The notes under the pieces were generated by a model. It was not told where the DNA came from. It saw only the letters and a list, made by a program, of their open reading frames with translations, and did no database searches. The translations under genes and the position numbers were made by a program. From Toxonevra muliebris (taxonomy: Eukaryota > Arthropoda > Insecta > Diptera > Pallopteridae): a stretch of DNA of 64,000 nucleotides. Where the stretch lies: assembly GCA_963691655.1 (NCBI GenBank), contig OY829327.1, positions 58,292,079 through 58,356,078 on the forward strand, given 5' to 3'. The number at the start of each line of letters is the position of its first letter. The stretch's first letter is position 1. Positions 9,049-20,654 of the stretch are shown one piece after another.

Positions 9049-12000
9049 ATGAATGAAAACCAAATATTAGTCATGAAGAAACTAACTGTGGTGTTGCTTG
9101 CTATTATAAAATTGGTTAGTGATGTGCAGTCGCAGTCAGTTTTGCAGACTGTCAAACAGTGGAAATTATTTAATTTTGATTTTCCTCCGAATGCTCCCAT
9201 TGACGATTTAAATTTCTACAATCCCCGAAATGTGGTGGTCACATGCTTCACAGTTGGATACGATCGCATTTTCATAGCGACGCCAAAACTCTTCTCTGGT
9301 GTGCCATCGACAGTTAGTTATGTGAAGAAGTCGGATATGCATGATTCACCACCATTAAAGGTTTGCTTAGTAGCTTTAAAATATAGCAGTAATTTAATGA
9401 ATTTACAAAAACATTTGTATGTATTTCTAAGGCATATCCAAATTGGTCTTTCTCTGTGACCGGGCGTAAAAATTTTGATTGCAGCGATCTTGTTTTGGTT
9501 TCTGTTTATCGATTACGCATCGATTCGTGTAATCGTTTATGGATTTTGGATTCGGGTATATCGCGTTCCTTTGAGGATGCTGAAGCAACATGCCCCCCAA
9601 AGATATTGGTCATTGATTTAAATTCAAATGAGGTGGTACGACGAGTGGATTTTCCGGTAAGTATAGCAAACAATTTAAATTACCAAATAATTTCAAATAA
9701 CGAACTGTTATGCAGACTAGCTACGATGGGAAAAAAACAACAACATAAGTGTATGGAACGGTAGTGGTAGTTTCTTTCAATATCACTATTCAGTGAAGAT
9801 ATTTGGAATCAAATCCATAATTCTGGGTTATGATTTCAAATATTAGTAGCTTATATGGGATATTGAAAGATTAAGAACTACCACTAAAATCACTGATGAG
9901 GAATTGTGGCGGATTCCGAAACGGCCGTCTGATTTGCCCGTCTCTATATACATTGTTGTTGTGATGACTACATTTGTTCATTAACCTGTTTATATATAAC
10001 TTCAAATAATTTAAATTACCGTTCACACAGTTTAGATATTAAACTCGCTTAAAGTTCAAACACTTTGCTCAATTTTATTTGTTCATAGTGCATTTTGCTA
10101 CACTGTGCCTTACTTGCTTTTGTTACACACTTTTGGCTTTGATAGTCAACAGTTTTTGTTTTGTTTTCATATTCATGCAATTATCTGACGTATCTATTCG
10201 AACGTGGTAAGATAGTTAGTAGTGTTTCGTTCTCCTTACTGATTTTCGTTTTCATATCTTGCACTGAATTTATATGAAAAATGCTCCCGAATGCGTGAAT
10301 GCGAATTAACTCTTTCATACCCAATGTTGCGTATATGCAACATTCACTTTAATGTAGCATAAAATAGATGTTTAACAAATTTCACCAATAATAATAAATG
10401 CATTCAGCTGTTAGGCTGTGGTTATATTGCGAGTATGCTCGGCGAACACCATGAAATTGTTGTTGCACCGAACACAAAGTGAGAATCTTTACTCACTCTC
10501 TCAGCGAACACGATATGCTCGGTGTATTGTACACCGAGCACGCCGAGTTTTCATGGTGGCAATGAGTTATTTTACAAAACAGTATCATTACATATAAAAT
10601 AGTATTAAACAAACGAGTATATTTTCACAACAAACAACTCTGCAACAAACTGAATATAACGACCTTGACCGAGCACGGTAGAAGATGTTTTGTGTTCGTC
10701 GAACACCGAACACCAATATAACCAGGCGCTTAGGTATTCTACACGTGTTCTGATTGCCGAACATTTCAAATTTCTTGCTTATGTAATTTTTTTTTAATGT
10801 TTTGTCTTTGAAGTCTTTTGCAATATTTTTTGAAAAAAAAAATTAGTTTCATTATTACTAAGCGGAAATTTTCTTTATCAGATATGTTTATAAAAGATAA
10901 GAGAATATGAAAATAAAAAAATTGGAGAAAAAGAGTTATCCAGTGGTTGTATACAGCTTCATAGCTATGTTTTTTTAACCTTTAATAAAGGACAAACAAA
11001 TCAATGTAGAAGCAAGAAATTTGGTAGAATGATTGTGGTAGACCTAAGTAACCGTAATTTCAAAACAAATGGTTTCTTTGATGGTTTGGGGCTTGATCCC
11101 CATTAAAATTCGGGCGTCAAAGGATTAAGTTGATTTATTGTGGATGCATTACATTTTATTTAATTAGAAAGGAGGGTTGTACTTTATGATAAAAATGTTC
11201 ATTCGGTTGCAGTAACTGGAAACTAAGCACTATGTCTAATAGACTGGGTTGAAATACAGGGGACTCTTGAAACCCTCAGCATGACAGCAGTTTTTGAGAA
11301 GAGAGGTAAATACAACATGTCGGACATCATTTTTTTTTTTAAACGTACAAAATGTTTATTAATTTTTACTGTGAAGTCCCCTTTGGAATATTTTTTGGAT
11401 ATAAGGGCTAAAAATATAAGTACAAGGAACATTTTAAATTTCCTCATATTTTCTAAACGTTGTTCCGGAGTCCCCTTTGGAATATTTTTTGGATCAAAAT
11501 AGATGCCAAAAATGGCAACAAAATATTAAAACTAATATTCAAAAAAGTCGGAAGGCCTAAAGATGGCGCTCCAATACAAGGATATATTCAACTTTTTCCC
11601 TAATTTTGCACATTGGTATTCTAACGGCGTAAATTTATAGCTGGGGTAAGCTCAGTGAGTTCGAGGGGTCGTTACAAACACTTGCGTTATACGATTGATT
11701 TCACTTTATTTGCAATTAAATACAGTATGTAAAAAAATTGAGCAAATAATGGGACATTTTTGGCTATGTTGCCCGGTCAACTTCTAAAAAATTATGATGG
11801 AATCGGAACAATATGAACATGGAACATTTATCAATGCGCCGATTTTTGAAGTGAAACTTCTTTGGCAGCGTTTTGAGGGGTAAACTGAATAGGAAATAGA
11901 AAGTGGGGACGGAAGCCATTAAAATAAGAAGAAGAACGGGGACGGAAACTATTCAATTCCACAACCATTTGGGGTTATTACATAGCGAAGTGAAAAACAA

Positions 12001-15000
12001 AAGAGATGTAGAAATGAAAAATGTTGAAAATCCCTCAAATTGGTTTGGTATATTAAACATTAATTATTATTGATTATTATTGAATACGTGTGTGCGTTAT
12101 TTGTGTATAAAGAAGAATATTTGTTTTCACAATAGAACATAAATAACAGATCTGCAATGAGTTAGAAAGAGATGACTCGATACAATAATAACGCCATTTG
12201 TTGACTTCATAGTAATATGAAAAACATAAACAATTCAAATATATTTGAATCTACTTCTATAATGAAAAGAACAAGAAAAGCAAAACGTTTTCGCAAATAT
12301 TTAGTGCGACAAAAAGATAAAAAATTTACAGCGCGTTATGACTTGTTTAATACAAGTAAGTGTTGCACATCAAAAACTATTTATTATCTATTATTAACGT
12401 AGTGTTTCAATAGAAAAGCCATCTGTTGATAGCACTATGCTAAACATAAATACAAATATATCAATAGCAACGTCATCTGTTGCTTTTATAGCGCAATGCA
12501 AAACATAAACAATATAAATATATTTGAGTCTACCTTTTCGTTTACATTAAAGAGAAAACAGTGCAACATCAATCTCAACAAAATTTCGGTAGCAATCAAG
12601 CCAGTGTGCGTGAATATCCACACTCTCTACCATGGAAGAAGAATTAAGAAGGTAGATGCATTTTGACGAGTAAGAGGAACTTTGACAATTGGGAAAACAT
12701 TTGTTTTTGCAACAGAGTTGTACTTTCATAGTTAAATTTTTAGGTGGGAATTTATAAGAAAATTATTTGTATAGTATTGCGTGAACATAGGGAGAAATAA
12801 TTGTTGCTTTTTATATTATTTTTTGACTCTTAACATGTTCAAGGTATTTCCTAATAAAGAAAACTAATTTTAATAACATTATTTATACGTTTTTTATTAT
12901 AAATAAAATTTATAATTTAGTACTAAGTAATAAAAGTAGTATTAATAATCTTCTATTAACTCACTCTTTTCTATCCATTTAAAAAAACGCACCACTAAAA
13001 TGTTCAAAATGGCTACTTTTTGAAAAAAATCATCTACCTCTAAATACTTGTAACATGGGTAAAAGTATTTAGAAAACTGTTTTTGGAGACATTTTGCGAA
13101 GAAAAACAATGATAAAGTAAGCCAAATCCAAAATAAACCAGTTTTACGTTGGACTTAAGCACTTTTGATAAATACCATATGGACCTAATTAGTTTTGAAA
13201 AAAAAAATCATCTGGACTTAAGCACAAGAAAACATAAAGCATCTGTATGAATGCGGCCATGTGCAAAGCCATAAATTTTAATTTATTACAATGCAGTAGC
13301 AGAACAAGGAAAGAATGCGATTGGCTAAAAGGAACTTAAGCAATTTTGATTAACACTTACGATGGGACTTAGATACTTTTGAAAAAATAGTTAAATTAAA
13401 TAGGTTTTTTAATTTAATTAACATTTCTCATTTCTTTTGTTTAAACTATTTATTTGTACGGTCAGTGTGTATTGCATTAAAAATCTGGAAAATTTTCGTC
13501 TACGGCCATGGCACTTTGGATATGTACCGACTCATATTAACTATTTAAGTGCCATGTGCATACATACAATTATTTCTCCCAGTCTGCAGTTATTGCACTT
13601 ACATATTCCCAGTCACAAACAAACAAACCAAAGAAGTTTCACTTCCATCGAGTGCACTAAGTTGCGCATGTGAGTTTTATTTTATTTTTGAATTTTCGGC
13701 GCATGTCTCCAATTTCTTTCTCTCTACCTAATTTTCTACCTCTCTCTTTCAGACAGGTAGCCATGCTTGCGCCTCAAAGAAAATCAAAACTAAATATCTT
13801 TCTATATTATTATCTATATTATTGCCATTTCAACCACATTTCACGTAGCTGTATGATGTAAATTTAAAGCTACACGGAAAAAAATATTCTGTAATAATTC
13901 ATTGGATTTCTGATAATAATTACAGTTTCCCTGTCTTGCCCGGATAGTAAGCGAAAAACTGTAATAATTGATTACGACCAAACAATAATTCCCTTAATTT
14001 TAATTTATAATATCCAGAATGAATCAATAAAATTTACGAATGAATAAGCACATCGTACTTCACAATACAGTTAATATTATTGGAGTTTAAAAATCAATTT
14101 TTACAGTGTGATTTTGTAAATTATCAAATTGGAAATTGAATTTTTACTAAGCATAATAATACTTTTGATATCAAAAGCAATAATTGAAGAGTTATAGAAT
14201 ATTTTGTTCTCTTCCCTATGTTTAGCTTTAAATCGCATTGATCAAAAGCAAACAACTGGACCAGCTATCTTCATGATTCTAGGGTAATTCAAAAAAAGAT
14301 GGTGTTTCAGTTGCAATGGTTTTTGGAAAACTGTTCGATACAATTATGAAATGGACATCCAATGCTAAAGGGTTTTGCCAATAAAATATTAAAACTTTCA
14401 TATAATATAGTGTAAACATCCCAAATCTTACTAGCTTCCGTTAAAAGGTCCCTGATAAATAATCCAAAATGTCTCATTACAGAAAGAAGCAAATCCAGGA
14501 TGAATGATAATATATAGAAAAATATTTGATATATAAAACAAAGTAAATGTGTGATTCAAAAAATGAAAGCAATGAAACAAAAATATTTTCATAAATTTTT
14601 ACAGTTTGTCCCGTAATTTTTAATTGCCGATCATAGAATATTTCAATAATAATTCAGTATTTTTTATCAGCTCAATTTTTTCTATGCCACTTTGAATATT
14701 TTACCATCAGTTTACCCATAAATTTATATTGAGTATTTGAGTATCTCATGAAATTTCTAAATTACTCTGCTTTTTTTTTTTGAATATCACACGTTATTTT
14801 TCACAAATCTTTTTTTCCCGTGTATCTATTATTGAGGAGATATTTGGTGCTAAAATTATGTTTTCATTATGTTTCCTTGGCAACACATAAACGTTTAAGA
14901 CTGTTAATGCAACTATATTATTCACTTTCCAGATACAGCAGACGCAAATAGGTTAAGCTGACAAAAAATGAGAAAAACAATTTTGTCAAAAATTACTCAG

Positions 15001-18000
15001 AGAAGAAATGACATACGTTTATATTTTGCCAAGGAAACATACTTGTTGTCAGTATCCGTTCTATGCTTTGTGTCATTTACGTATTTCTTGGGTGTTTTTG
15101 CATGACGTCATTGCTATAGTTTCTATGGGAGTTTAATCTCTTTTGATCTGCTTTTATATCTAGTTTTTGAATGAAATATATATGCAAGATCCCGGCCATT
15201 AATATAAGGAATCTACTGTGAAAATTTCAGATAAATTGGAACAATAGTTCGTGAGATTTGCGGAAACAAAAAAATGTCCTATCAAATTATAATAATAGTA
15301 TACATAGATATTATTTTTTTTTAAGCTGAACAGTTTTTTTTGTTTTTCTGACAGCATAGTGATTTTCATTTTTATCGGCGTTGCTAGAGCGCAGCTCTCA
15401 TGTTTCCTCAGACACATATTCGAAGGGAGGCACGTGACAATTTACACAGACCACAAGCCGTTGATTCACGCCTTTAAGCAGCGTCTGGATAAGGCGTCAA
15501 TTTGGCAATTTCGTAGATAAGACTTCATCTTCCAATTTTCTACTGAAATAAAATGCATCGCAGGTAACGAAAACATAATCGCCGATATACTGTCACGTCT
15601 GGATGCCATTTCATCTGCTGTGCTACTAAGAGAACTCAACGTTTTTAACACATCTACATTGATTTGGTGACTCTACTCATCAAGAGAGTTTCGCCAATGC
15701 TTCAGCATAGTTGATAGCTTCCCAGATGCAATCCCATTGGAGGACACGAGTGCTGACACAGCCGCACGGGCACTCATGCTGAACTTGGTTTGGAGTACCA
15801 ATGAGGATTATTTCCGATCAAGGGGGACAGTTCCAATCAGGTAGCTGAGAGGCTTTCTTGAGCCAGTCGATTTGTCGAAAGGAAAAAACTGAGAGATCGG
15901 ATCTTGTGTCGATCAAGAATTGTGTGTTAGTTGGGAGATCTGATATATAAAGGCGGCGTGAAGTAGTTGGAAAGTAGAGTGCGACTTCCGTTGAAGTTTT
16001 TCTGAAACTTACAACCAGAGGTACATTTTTATGCGTTTGCACCGAGTTTAGTATGATTCTAGTCCTGTCAACGAAGAGGTGGACGGTGTGCGTGAACGAC
16101 TGCGAGACGTGTTTTGTGGGAGTTGTGTTCGATCCCGTGAACGGGAAAAAATTACTGACAACTCGACTAAGTGTTCTGTTAAAGTTGCTATTTGTGTTTC
16201 AACTTGACACTGCAACACTGGCTGGCTTAATGATTTCGTGGAATTTGTCAGCTGTATCCCCTAACATGTTAATATCGGCTTGGTATTGGATAACGAAATA
16301 TGCACGAGTTTGGGAAGGAGGGCGAGACAATGTTTGGAACAAGACTACGCAGGTGGCGCACATGTTTAGATGGAGTTTTATCTCCAAGGCTTTCACAGTC
16401 GAGCCACTGGAGGAGATTCGTTTCTTTCAGACCATACAAAGGTTTGTAGTTAGAGGAGATAAAATTATGTCTTTCATGGAGGCTGATCGTGTCTCAATCA
16501 AAGGAATAGCAATGTGAAATTTCCCGGTGCTTTGATGCTGATTTCGCGAGAAATATGTGAATTTGATTTGAGTGATCTTTGTCTATGCTAACTGCCACAG
16601 GAGATTTGCTTGGTGTGGTTTTTCGCATGAATAGTCTTTTTTGAAGAATTTTCTGGTGTGAATGGTTATGTATGTAGTTAAAGTCAATGCTGCGAGTTGC
16701 TATGTGTAGCCGCCGGAAAAGAAGGCAGAAGCGATATATTGTTTTTTTTTATTTGTGCGGTCGGAATTCGGTGCCGGAAATGTGATCGTCACAGTGAAAG
16801 CATAGCTAATACCACCTGATTTTGTTAAGTGCTAAGGCTTCTTGCGCCGAGGAACTCATTTTTGGGTTTTATTTTCATTTAAAGGCTAGAAAAATGGAGA
16901 AAATATGAATTTTACCTTGCTCTGAAGCGCCATCTATGAACCGACCGATTGTGATGAAATTTTGCACACCAGGGGGTTTTGGGCAAAAAAAACTAATTTG
17001 TGGCCTCTATTTTTATCTAATATGTATTCCAAGGGGGTCTCCACAACAAAAATCTGCAAAAAGTGTAATTTTTTCTTGTACTGGAACGTCATCTGTGGAT
17101 TCCCAGATTTTGTTGAAATTTTGCGCACTAGAGTTTTTTTTTGGCTGAGAAACCTATTTTTGGTCCTTATTTTGATCCAGAGCAAAATAGATTAAAAATT
17201 TTATAAAACTAAAAAGGGGGAGGGAGTGAGGGTGGGTACCTTTTTTTCTCAAGAGCGCTGTCATGATGGGGGTTACAAAATCGATCCACTCTAATGTCAA
17301 TATGCTGGACATTCACGTCGTTTGAAAATCAATTTTTTTCTATTTGAAACTCCAGAAAAATTAAGATCTGTTTTAGCATACATATGTCTTAGTATGAAAA
17401 CTTTTAATGCACTTGTGGCCAAATACACCAAAATAATATTTTGTGTAAAAAGTTCAAGTTATTTTTAGTACTTCTATATATAATAGTGCCTCTTTAAATT
17501 TCAGTCGGAAGTTGTACGAAATCAATCTTTATTTACAAATTTGGTAATCGACGAGTCAACATCCAGAAGTGGTACTTGCAATGATGTCTTTGTTTACATT
17601 ACTGACACGGTAGCGCCAGGTGAGTAAACTACTTATAATAATATCGTAAAAATTTTTCTTTTTTTTTTACAAAACACAAATTTTTGTATTTCATAGCAAT
17701 TGTGGTTTATGATAGCGAGCGTGACCTCATTTGGCGACTAACACATCCTGCTATGTATCCAGATCCTGATTTTTCAGAGCTACGTATTATAAATGATCGC
17801 TTCACTGTTATGGATGGAGTAATTGGCTTGGCATTTGACGAAAAGTCGGGTACTCTTTATTTTCAACCATTAGCAACAGATCGGTAAATTGCCAAAATGA
17901 AAAATCACAATTTTAGAAATTTTTTATTATTTCTGTTTTTTTTTTTTGGATTTTTAGTGTCTACTCGGTATCTAGAGACGTCCTGCGTGCAGGTCCTCTA

Positions 18001-18738
18001 ACGCAAGATCAAGTACTGAACGTTAAACTAGTGGGAAAGAAATCTTCTCAGGGTCTTGGTTTGACGATTTCACCAATTGATGGCAGCCTCATCTTTAGCC
18101 CATTGTCAGAGACCGTAATTTCATCATGGAATCCAATAACCAACAAGCAAGCAATACTGGCTTATGATATGGAGCGCTTACAATTTGTAGCCGATATAAG
18201 CACATCACAATTTGAACCTGGTGTAATTTATGCGACTTCATCAAAATTTCAGCGTTTCTTTTTGAATAACCTCAATCCAAATGAAATTAATGCGCGTCTC
18301 TTGCGGATAGAGCTACCTGATGTGATTCCTTCATACGGCTCTATATCATACTACACAAATGTGCCAGTTTATTTTCTCAGTCTTTTAGGAACGGCCCCAC
18401 CACCGTTCAACAGCTTCTTCCAATCGAATTTTCTTCAACGAACAAACAATACCGCACTTCTCTCCAACTCCATGGTAAGCACCCGCAAAGATAGCAAACC
18501 ACATTTGGGTGTACATAAATTTTCAACGGAAAGCTCATTTATTGATCCAAATCGGCAGTTGCCGACCACTGTGTTGAATACTGTAACACAAGAGTTTATG
18601 TCTACATCGAGTCCAACATATAAACACCACAGTCCCCCTACTTTTTCCTCGCATCAGGGCTACTTTTATGGAAGAACAACGCGAAGCTTCAATTTCACGA
18701 ATGAAGAAAGAGTAAGGCGAGAGGTTGTGGACTTCTAA
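9049..18738 (+). CDS. yellow-e: yellow-family (MRJP domain) secreted protein, probably yellow-e
   Basis: Five coding exons join in frame to 539 codons: 9049-9360, 9432-9656, 17505-17619, 17697-17883 and 17958-18738 (TAA). Every junction is GT/AG, with phases 0, 0, 1, 2. A hydrophobic signal peptide (KKLTVVLLAIIKLVSDVQS) starts at Met9; Met1 adds eight residues, so the start could be either. Family signatures follow: VKQWKLFNFDFPPNAP, FYNPRNVV, FDCSDLV, YRLRIDSCNRLWILDSG and CPPKILVIDL, then MYPDPDF, GLAFDE, LYFQPLATDR and KKSSQGLG. Length fits Drosophila yellow proteins. After about residue 425 there is a Ser/Thr/Pro-rich tail with two N-glycosylation sequons, NNT and NFT. The NPRNVV and ISRSFED segments favour yellow-e over yellow or yellow-f, from memory of the family. 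Members act in cuticle pigmentation or hardening; the precise activity of yellow-e is not visible here. The third gap between exons (7848 bp) is full of transposon remnants. Confidence 0.85.
9762..9888. repeat. inverted repeat in yellow-e intron
   Basis: TAGTGGTAGTTTCTTTCAAT at the left pairs with ATTGAAAGATTAAGAACTAC plus CACTA at the right, forming two arms of about 25 bp around a 75-bp loop. It may be a tiny MITE or a local hairpin. Its position, about 105 bp after the exon 2 donor, is intronic. Confidence 0.6.
10307..10795 (-). repeat. dispersed repeat T, copy B (interrupted)
   Basis: Inverted relative to 657-803. The outer blocks match copy A (TTAACTCTTTCATACCCAAT at the left; TTGCCGAACATTTCAAATTT at the right, as read on the + strand). 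A 316-bp element separates them. Confidence 0.75.
10414..10729. mobile_element. MITE with TTA target duplication
   Basis: Flanked by TTA at 10411-10413 and 10730-10732. The ends are GGCTGTGGTTATATTG and, reverse-complemented, GCGCCTGGTTATATTG. The interior holds an 11-bp-stem hairpin, TGCTCGGTGTA-TTG-TACACCGAGCA (10516-10540), and many GAACACC / GGTGTTCG repeats. Copy A of repeat T keeps the empty site (ATACATAACA). A TTA duplication suggests the PIF/Harbinger group. Confidence 0.75.
10796..11370. other. intron, nothing recognised
   Basis: AT-rich intronic sequence of yellow-e with no coding or repeat structure I can support. Confidence 0.45.
11371..11510 (+). repeat. repeat family U, two monomers
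   Basis: AGTCCCCTTTGGAATATTTT followed by TTGGAT occurs twice, about 95 bp apart (near 11375 and 11470), each followed by text like AAAATAGATGCCAAAAATGG. The reverse-orientation relative is at 16906-17190. Confidence 0.6.
12190..12535 (+). repeat. degenerate direct repeats
   Basis: Three related blocks of 50-60 bp near 12192, 12418 and 12471 share the order GCCATTTGTTGA or GTCATCTGTTG, a short spacer, AAACATAAACAAT, then AATATATTTGAATCTAC or a near match. The function is unknown. Confidence 0.5.
13151..13393 (+). repeat. array of GGACTTAAGCACTTTTGAT-like motifs
   Basis: Five imperfect copies of a 20-bp motif at about 13151, 13181, 13213, 13331 and 13374. The motif resembles the terminal repeat of the 3934-6139 element (GGACTTAGGCGATTTTGATA), so this may be the subterminal part of a related element. 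Confidence 0.5.
13871..14824. mobile_element. non-autonomous element with TACACGG ends
   Basis: The left end is TACACGGAAAAAAATATTCT, and the right end reverse-complemented is TACACGGGAAAAAAAGATTT. The 954-bp interior is non-coding and repeats TAATAATTC-like blocks (TGTAATAATTCATTGG, CAATAATAATTCAGT). I cannot define a target duplication. Confidence 0.5.
15419..15670 (+). pseudogene. Ty3/Gypsy pol fragment, RNase H region
   Basis: An open stretch of 84 codons with one internal stop (TAA at 15518) reads TIYTDHKPLIHAFKQRLDK, then IAGNENIIADILSRLDAI. The YTDHKPL and (A/I)D.LSR motifs are the standard markers of the Ty3/Gypsy RNase H and its boundary with the integrase linker. The rest of pol is absent on this strand. 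The adjoining Gypsy piece at 15818-16400 runs the other way, so the copy is rearranged. It lies within the long intron of yellow-e and is not functional. Confidence 0.7.
15818..16400 (-). pseudogene. Ty3/Gypsy gag tail and protease fragment
   Basis: On the minus strand, a gag-like segment (TADKFHEIIKPASVAVS, then QIATLTEHLVELS and an Arg/Ser-rich stretch) is followed by a retropepsin segment, LYISDLPTNTQFLIDTRSDL. The active-site triad Asp-Thr-Gly reads Asp-Thr-Arg, and the frame is broken between the two pieces. The zinc-knuckle region expected between them is missing. This is a dead retrotransposon fragment facing the RNase H piece at 15419-15670. Confidence 0.6.
16906..17190 (+). repeat. 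repeat family U, tandem pair
   Basis: Two monomers of about 163 bp start near 16906 and 17069. Aligned text includes GAAGCGCCATCTATGAACCG against GGAACGTCATCTGTGGATTC, and GATGAAATTTTGCACACCAG against GTTGAAATTTTGCGCACTAG. The reverse complement matches the 11.4 kb block (CCCCTTGGAATAC). Confidence 0.65.
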
Positions 18739-18775
18739 GAATTATAGTGGCCATTTTTTATCTATTTATTTTTAA

Positions 18776-19019
18776 TATATCGTCGGCCTTCAAGCAGAAA
18801 TCACTAAGCCCAAATTAATTTTTTTAATTGGATCCGTATTAATTAGCTTTGATTTTTGATGATCCAGTTGAAAGGTATACTAATGAGTATATAAATCTGA
18901 TTACTTTTTAAGTTTTTCCAGTGTTCGCAGCGCACCATCTACGAGTGCGCATAAATTGACTTCATCTCAAAAATTAAGAAAGTCCACTTAATAAATTCTA
19001 CCTGAACGTCGACGATATA
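18776..19019 (+). mobile_element. MITE M, copy 1, in the yellow-e 3' region
   Basis: The inverted ends TATATCGTCGGCCTTCAAGC and, reverse-complemented, TATATCGTCGACGTTCAGGT bound 244 bp. A second copy, inverted and interrupted, is at 50232-51120. It begins 37 bp after the yellow-e stop. AATAAA at 18990-18995, inside the element, is the first such hexamer after the stop codon. Confidence 0.8.
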
Positions 19020-19415
19020 CTCGTATTCATATTGCAAATTTTTCAATCTATGTAAATACTTAATATGTATGTAAACCTTATATTTGAATATTATTAGTTA
19101 TTCAGTTATTATTATAAATATACAATTTTGTTAACATATAGGATGCTATTTTTAATTCATTGACCCTTCGGAAGGAATATAAGTAAGTGTTATTTTACAA
19201 TAGAGCTAATATTATTCGAGAGTTATAGTTTGCCGTTTAATATGTGTACTTATATTATTTCAACTTTTTCTTTGCCATACCTTGGAGCAAATTGAGAAAG
19301 AGGTGACAGGATGTCGCTAGAAAGTTAATTCAATCTACTTTTGAAAAAAAAATAATATTCCGGGGATCCCGAAAACTAAATCTAAGTCAACCTAAGGGCA
19401 CTATAACAATAATAA
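19020..19415. other. intergenic, nothing recognised
   Basis: AT-rich sequence between the 3' MITE of yellow-e and the next inverted-repeat element. Confidence 0.45.
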
Positions 19416-20387
19416 TACACCCAGAAAAATACCCATCTCTAGAACAAAGAAAATGTTTCCTCAATTTGAATCCACGAAAATTTCTCTCGTTTATGTAAAT
19501 TTTCCTCAAAATGAAGAAAAATGTGCTCCTTTCATGCAACCATGGTGTTCAATTTGAAGTAAGTTTTTTCTCCATTTTTGGAAATTTATTTGCGGTGTTG
19601 CCCACCAATTGAAATCAAATCCCAAGTTTCAATGAAATCGTTTAAACTAAAATTAAAGAAAAGTAAGATAAAAAAGTAAATAAAACACAAGAAAATATGG
19701 GTGTGGTAAATGGGCATCTTCAAATATAATTTTTTTCTAAAACTTAGTCCTTACAACGCATTTTTGCTTAAAATTTTAACTCAAGAGCTTTTATGAATTA
19801 CTTGGTCTATTGTTAACATAAATGCGCATGGAACAATGGACGTTTCCATAAACCTGTTTTTTCCATAATTTAGTCGCACCAGCATATAAAAATTCAAGCA
19901 CCATTTGGCCGCATGTGGCTATTGATATAATTTTTGAAAAAAAATAAAATATATTCAAAAGATATAAATTTCAATAAAGTTCAATTTATAATTTTCAAGG
20001 CGACGATGGCTGTAGTGTTTGTAAAAATACGTATGAATGTAAACCTTAATTCTTATTAAAAATAAAATAATAAATGAATACAAGTAAAAAAAACATGATT
20101 TCTATGCCTTTTAATAAAAATAACATTGTAGGAAATATTCCATAAATTGAGGATTTCTTTTCCAAAAAGTAAATTGACTTTAATCTATGGAAAATTATTC
20201 CTCAAACTGAGGAAAATTTTACCTAAATTATATACAATTTCTAATATTTGAAAAATATTTCCTCAATTCAAAGAAATTTTTTGATATCTAAATGAGGAAA
20301 CTGTTTCTATGGCGCCAAATCATTCCCATTTTTCCTCAATTTTATAGCCGTTTTTCTTCGAACCAAGTAAGTATTTCTCTGGGTGTA
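19416..20387. mobile_element. non-autonomous element with TACACCCAGA ends
   Basis: The left end TACACCCAGAAAAATAC and the reverse-complemented right end TACACCCAGAGAAATAC differ at one position in 17. The flanks CAATAATAA and CAATAATAT resemble a 9-bp target duplication with one mismatch. Both halves repeat TTCCTCAA / TTGAGGAA motifs (near 19455, 19500, 20200, 20260, 20295 and 20332). No transposase is present. Confidence 0.65.
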
Positions 20388-20654
20388 CAATAATATAAGG
20401 TCTGTTCCCGTTCTATAAAAATGTAGTTTATTTTTCAAGTTTTTACCATTTTTTACTTAAAATGCGTTCCCATACCCAAAAATCTGATAAGTGAGAGAAT
20501 GAATGTGAGAATAAATGATTTCCCCTCCGTGTCAGAAGTTTAAAGTTTTTACCCGAGATATTTCTGCTGGCAAAAACTACAAAAGTGTCAAACCACCAAA
20601 TAAGGGAAAAATAATAAATTTTAAAAATAATATTTTTTCTCAAAAAAATAATTA
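20388..20654. other. intergenic, nothing recognised
   Basis: Short AT-rich spacer without recognisable content. Confidence 0.4.
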
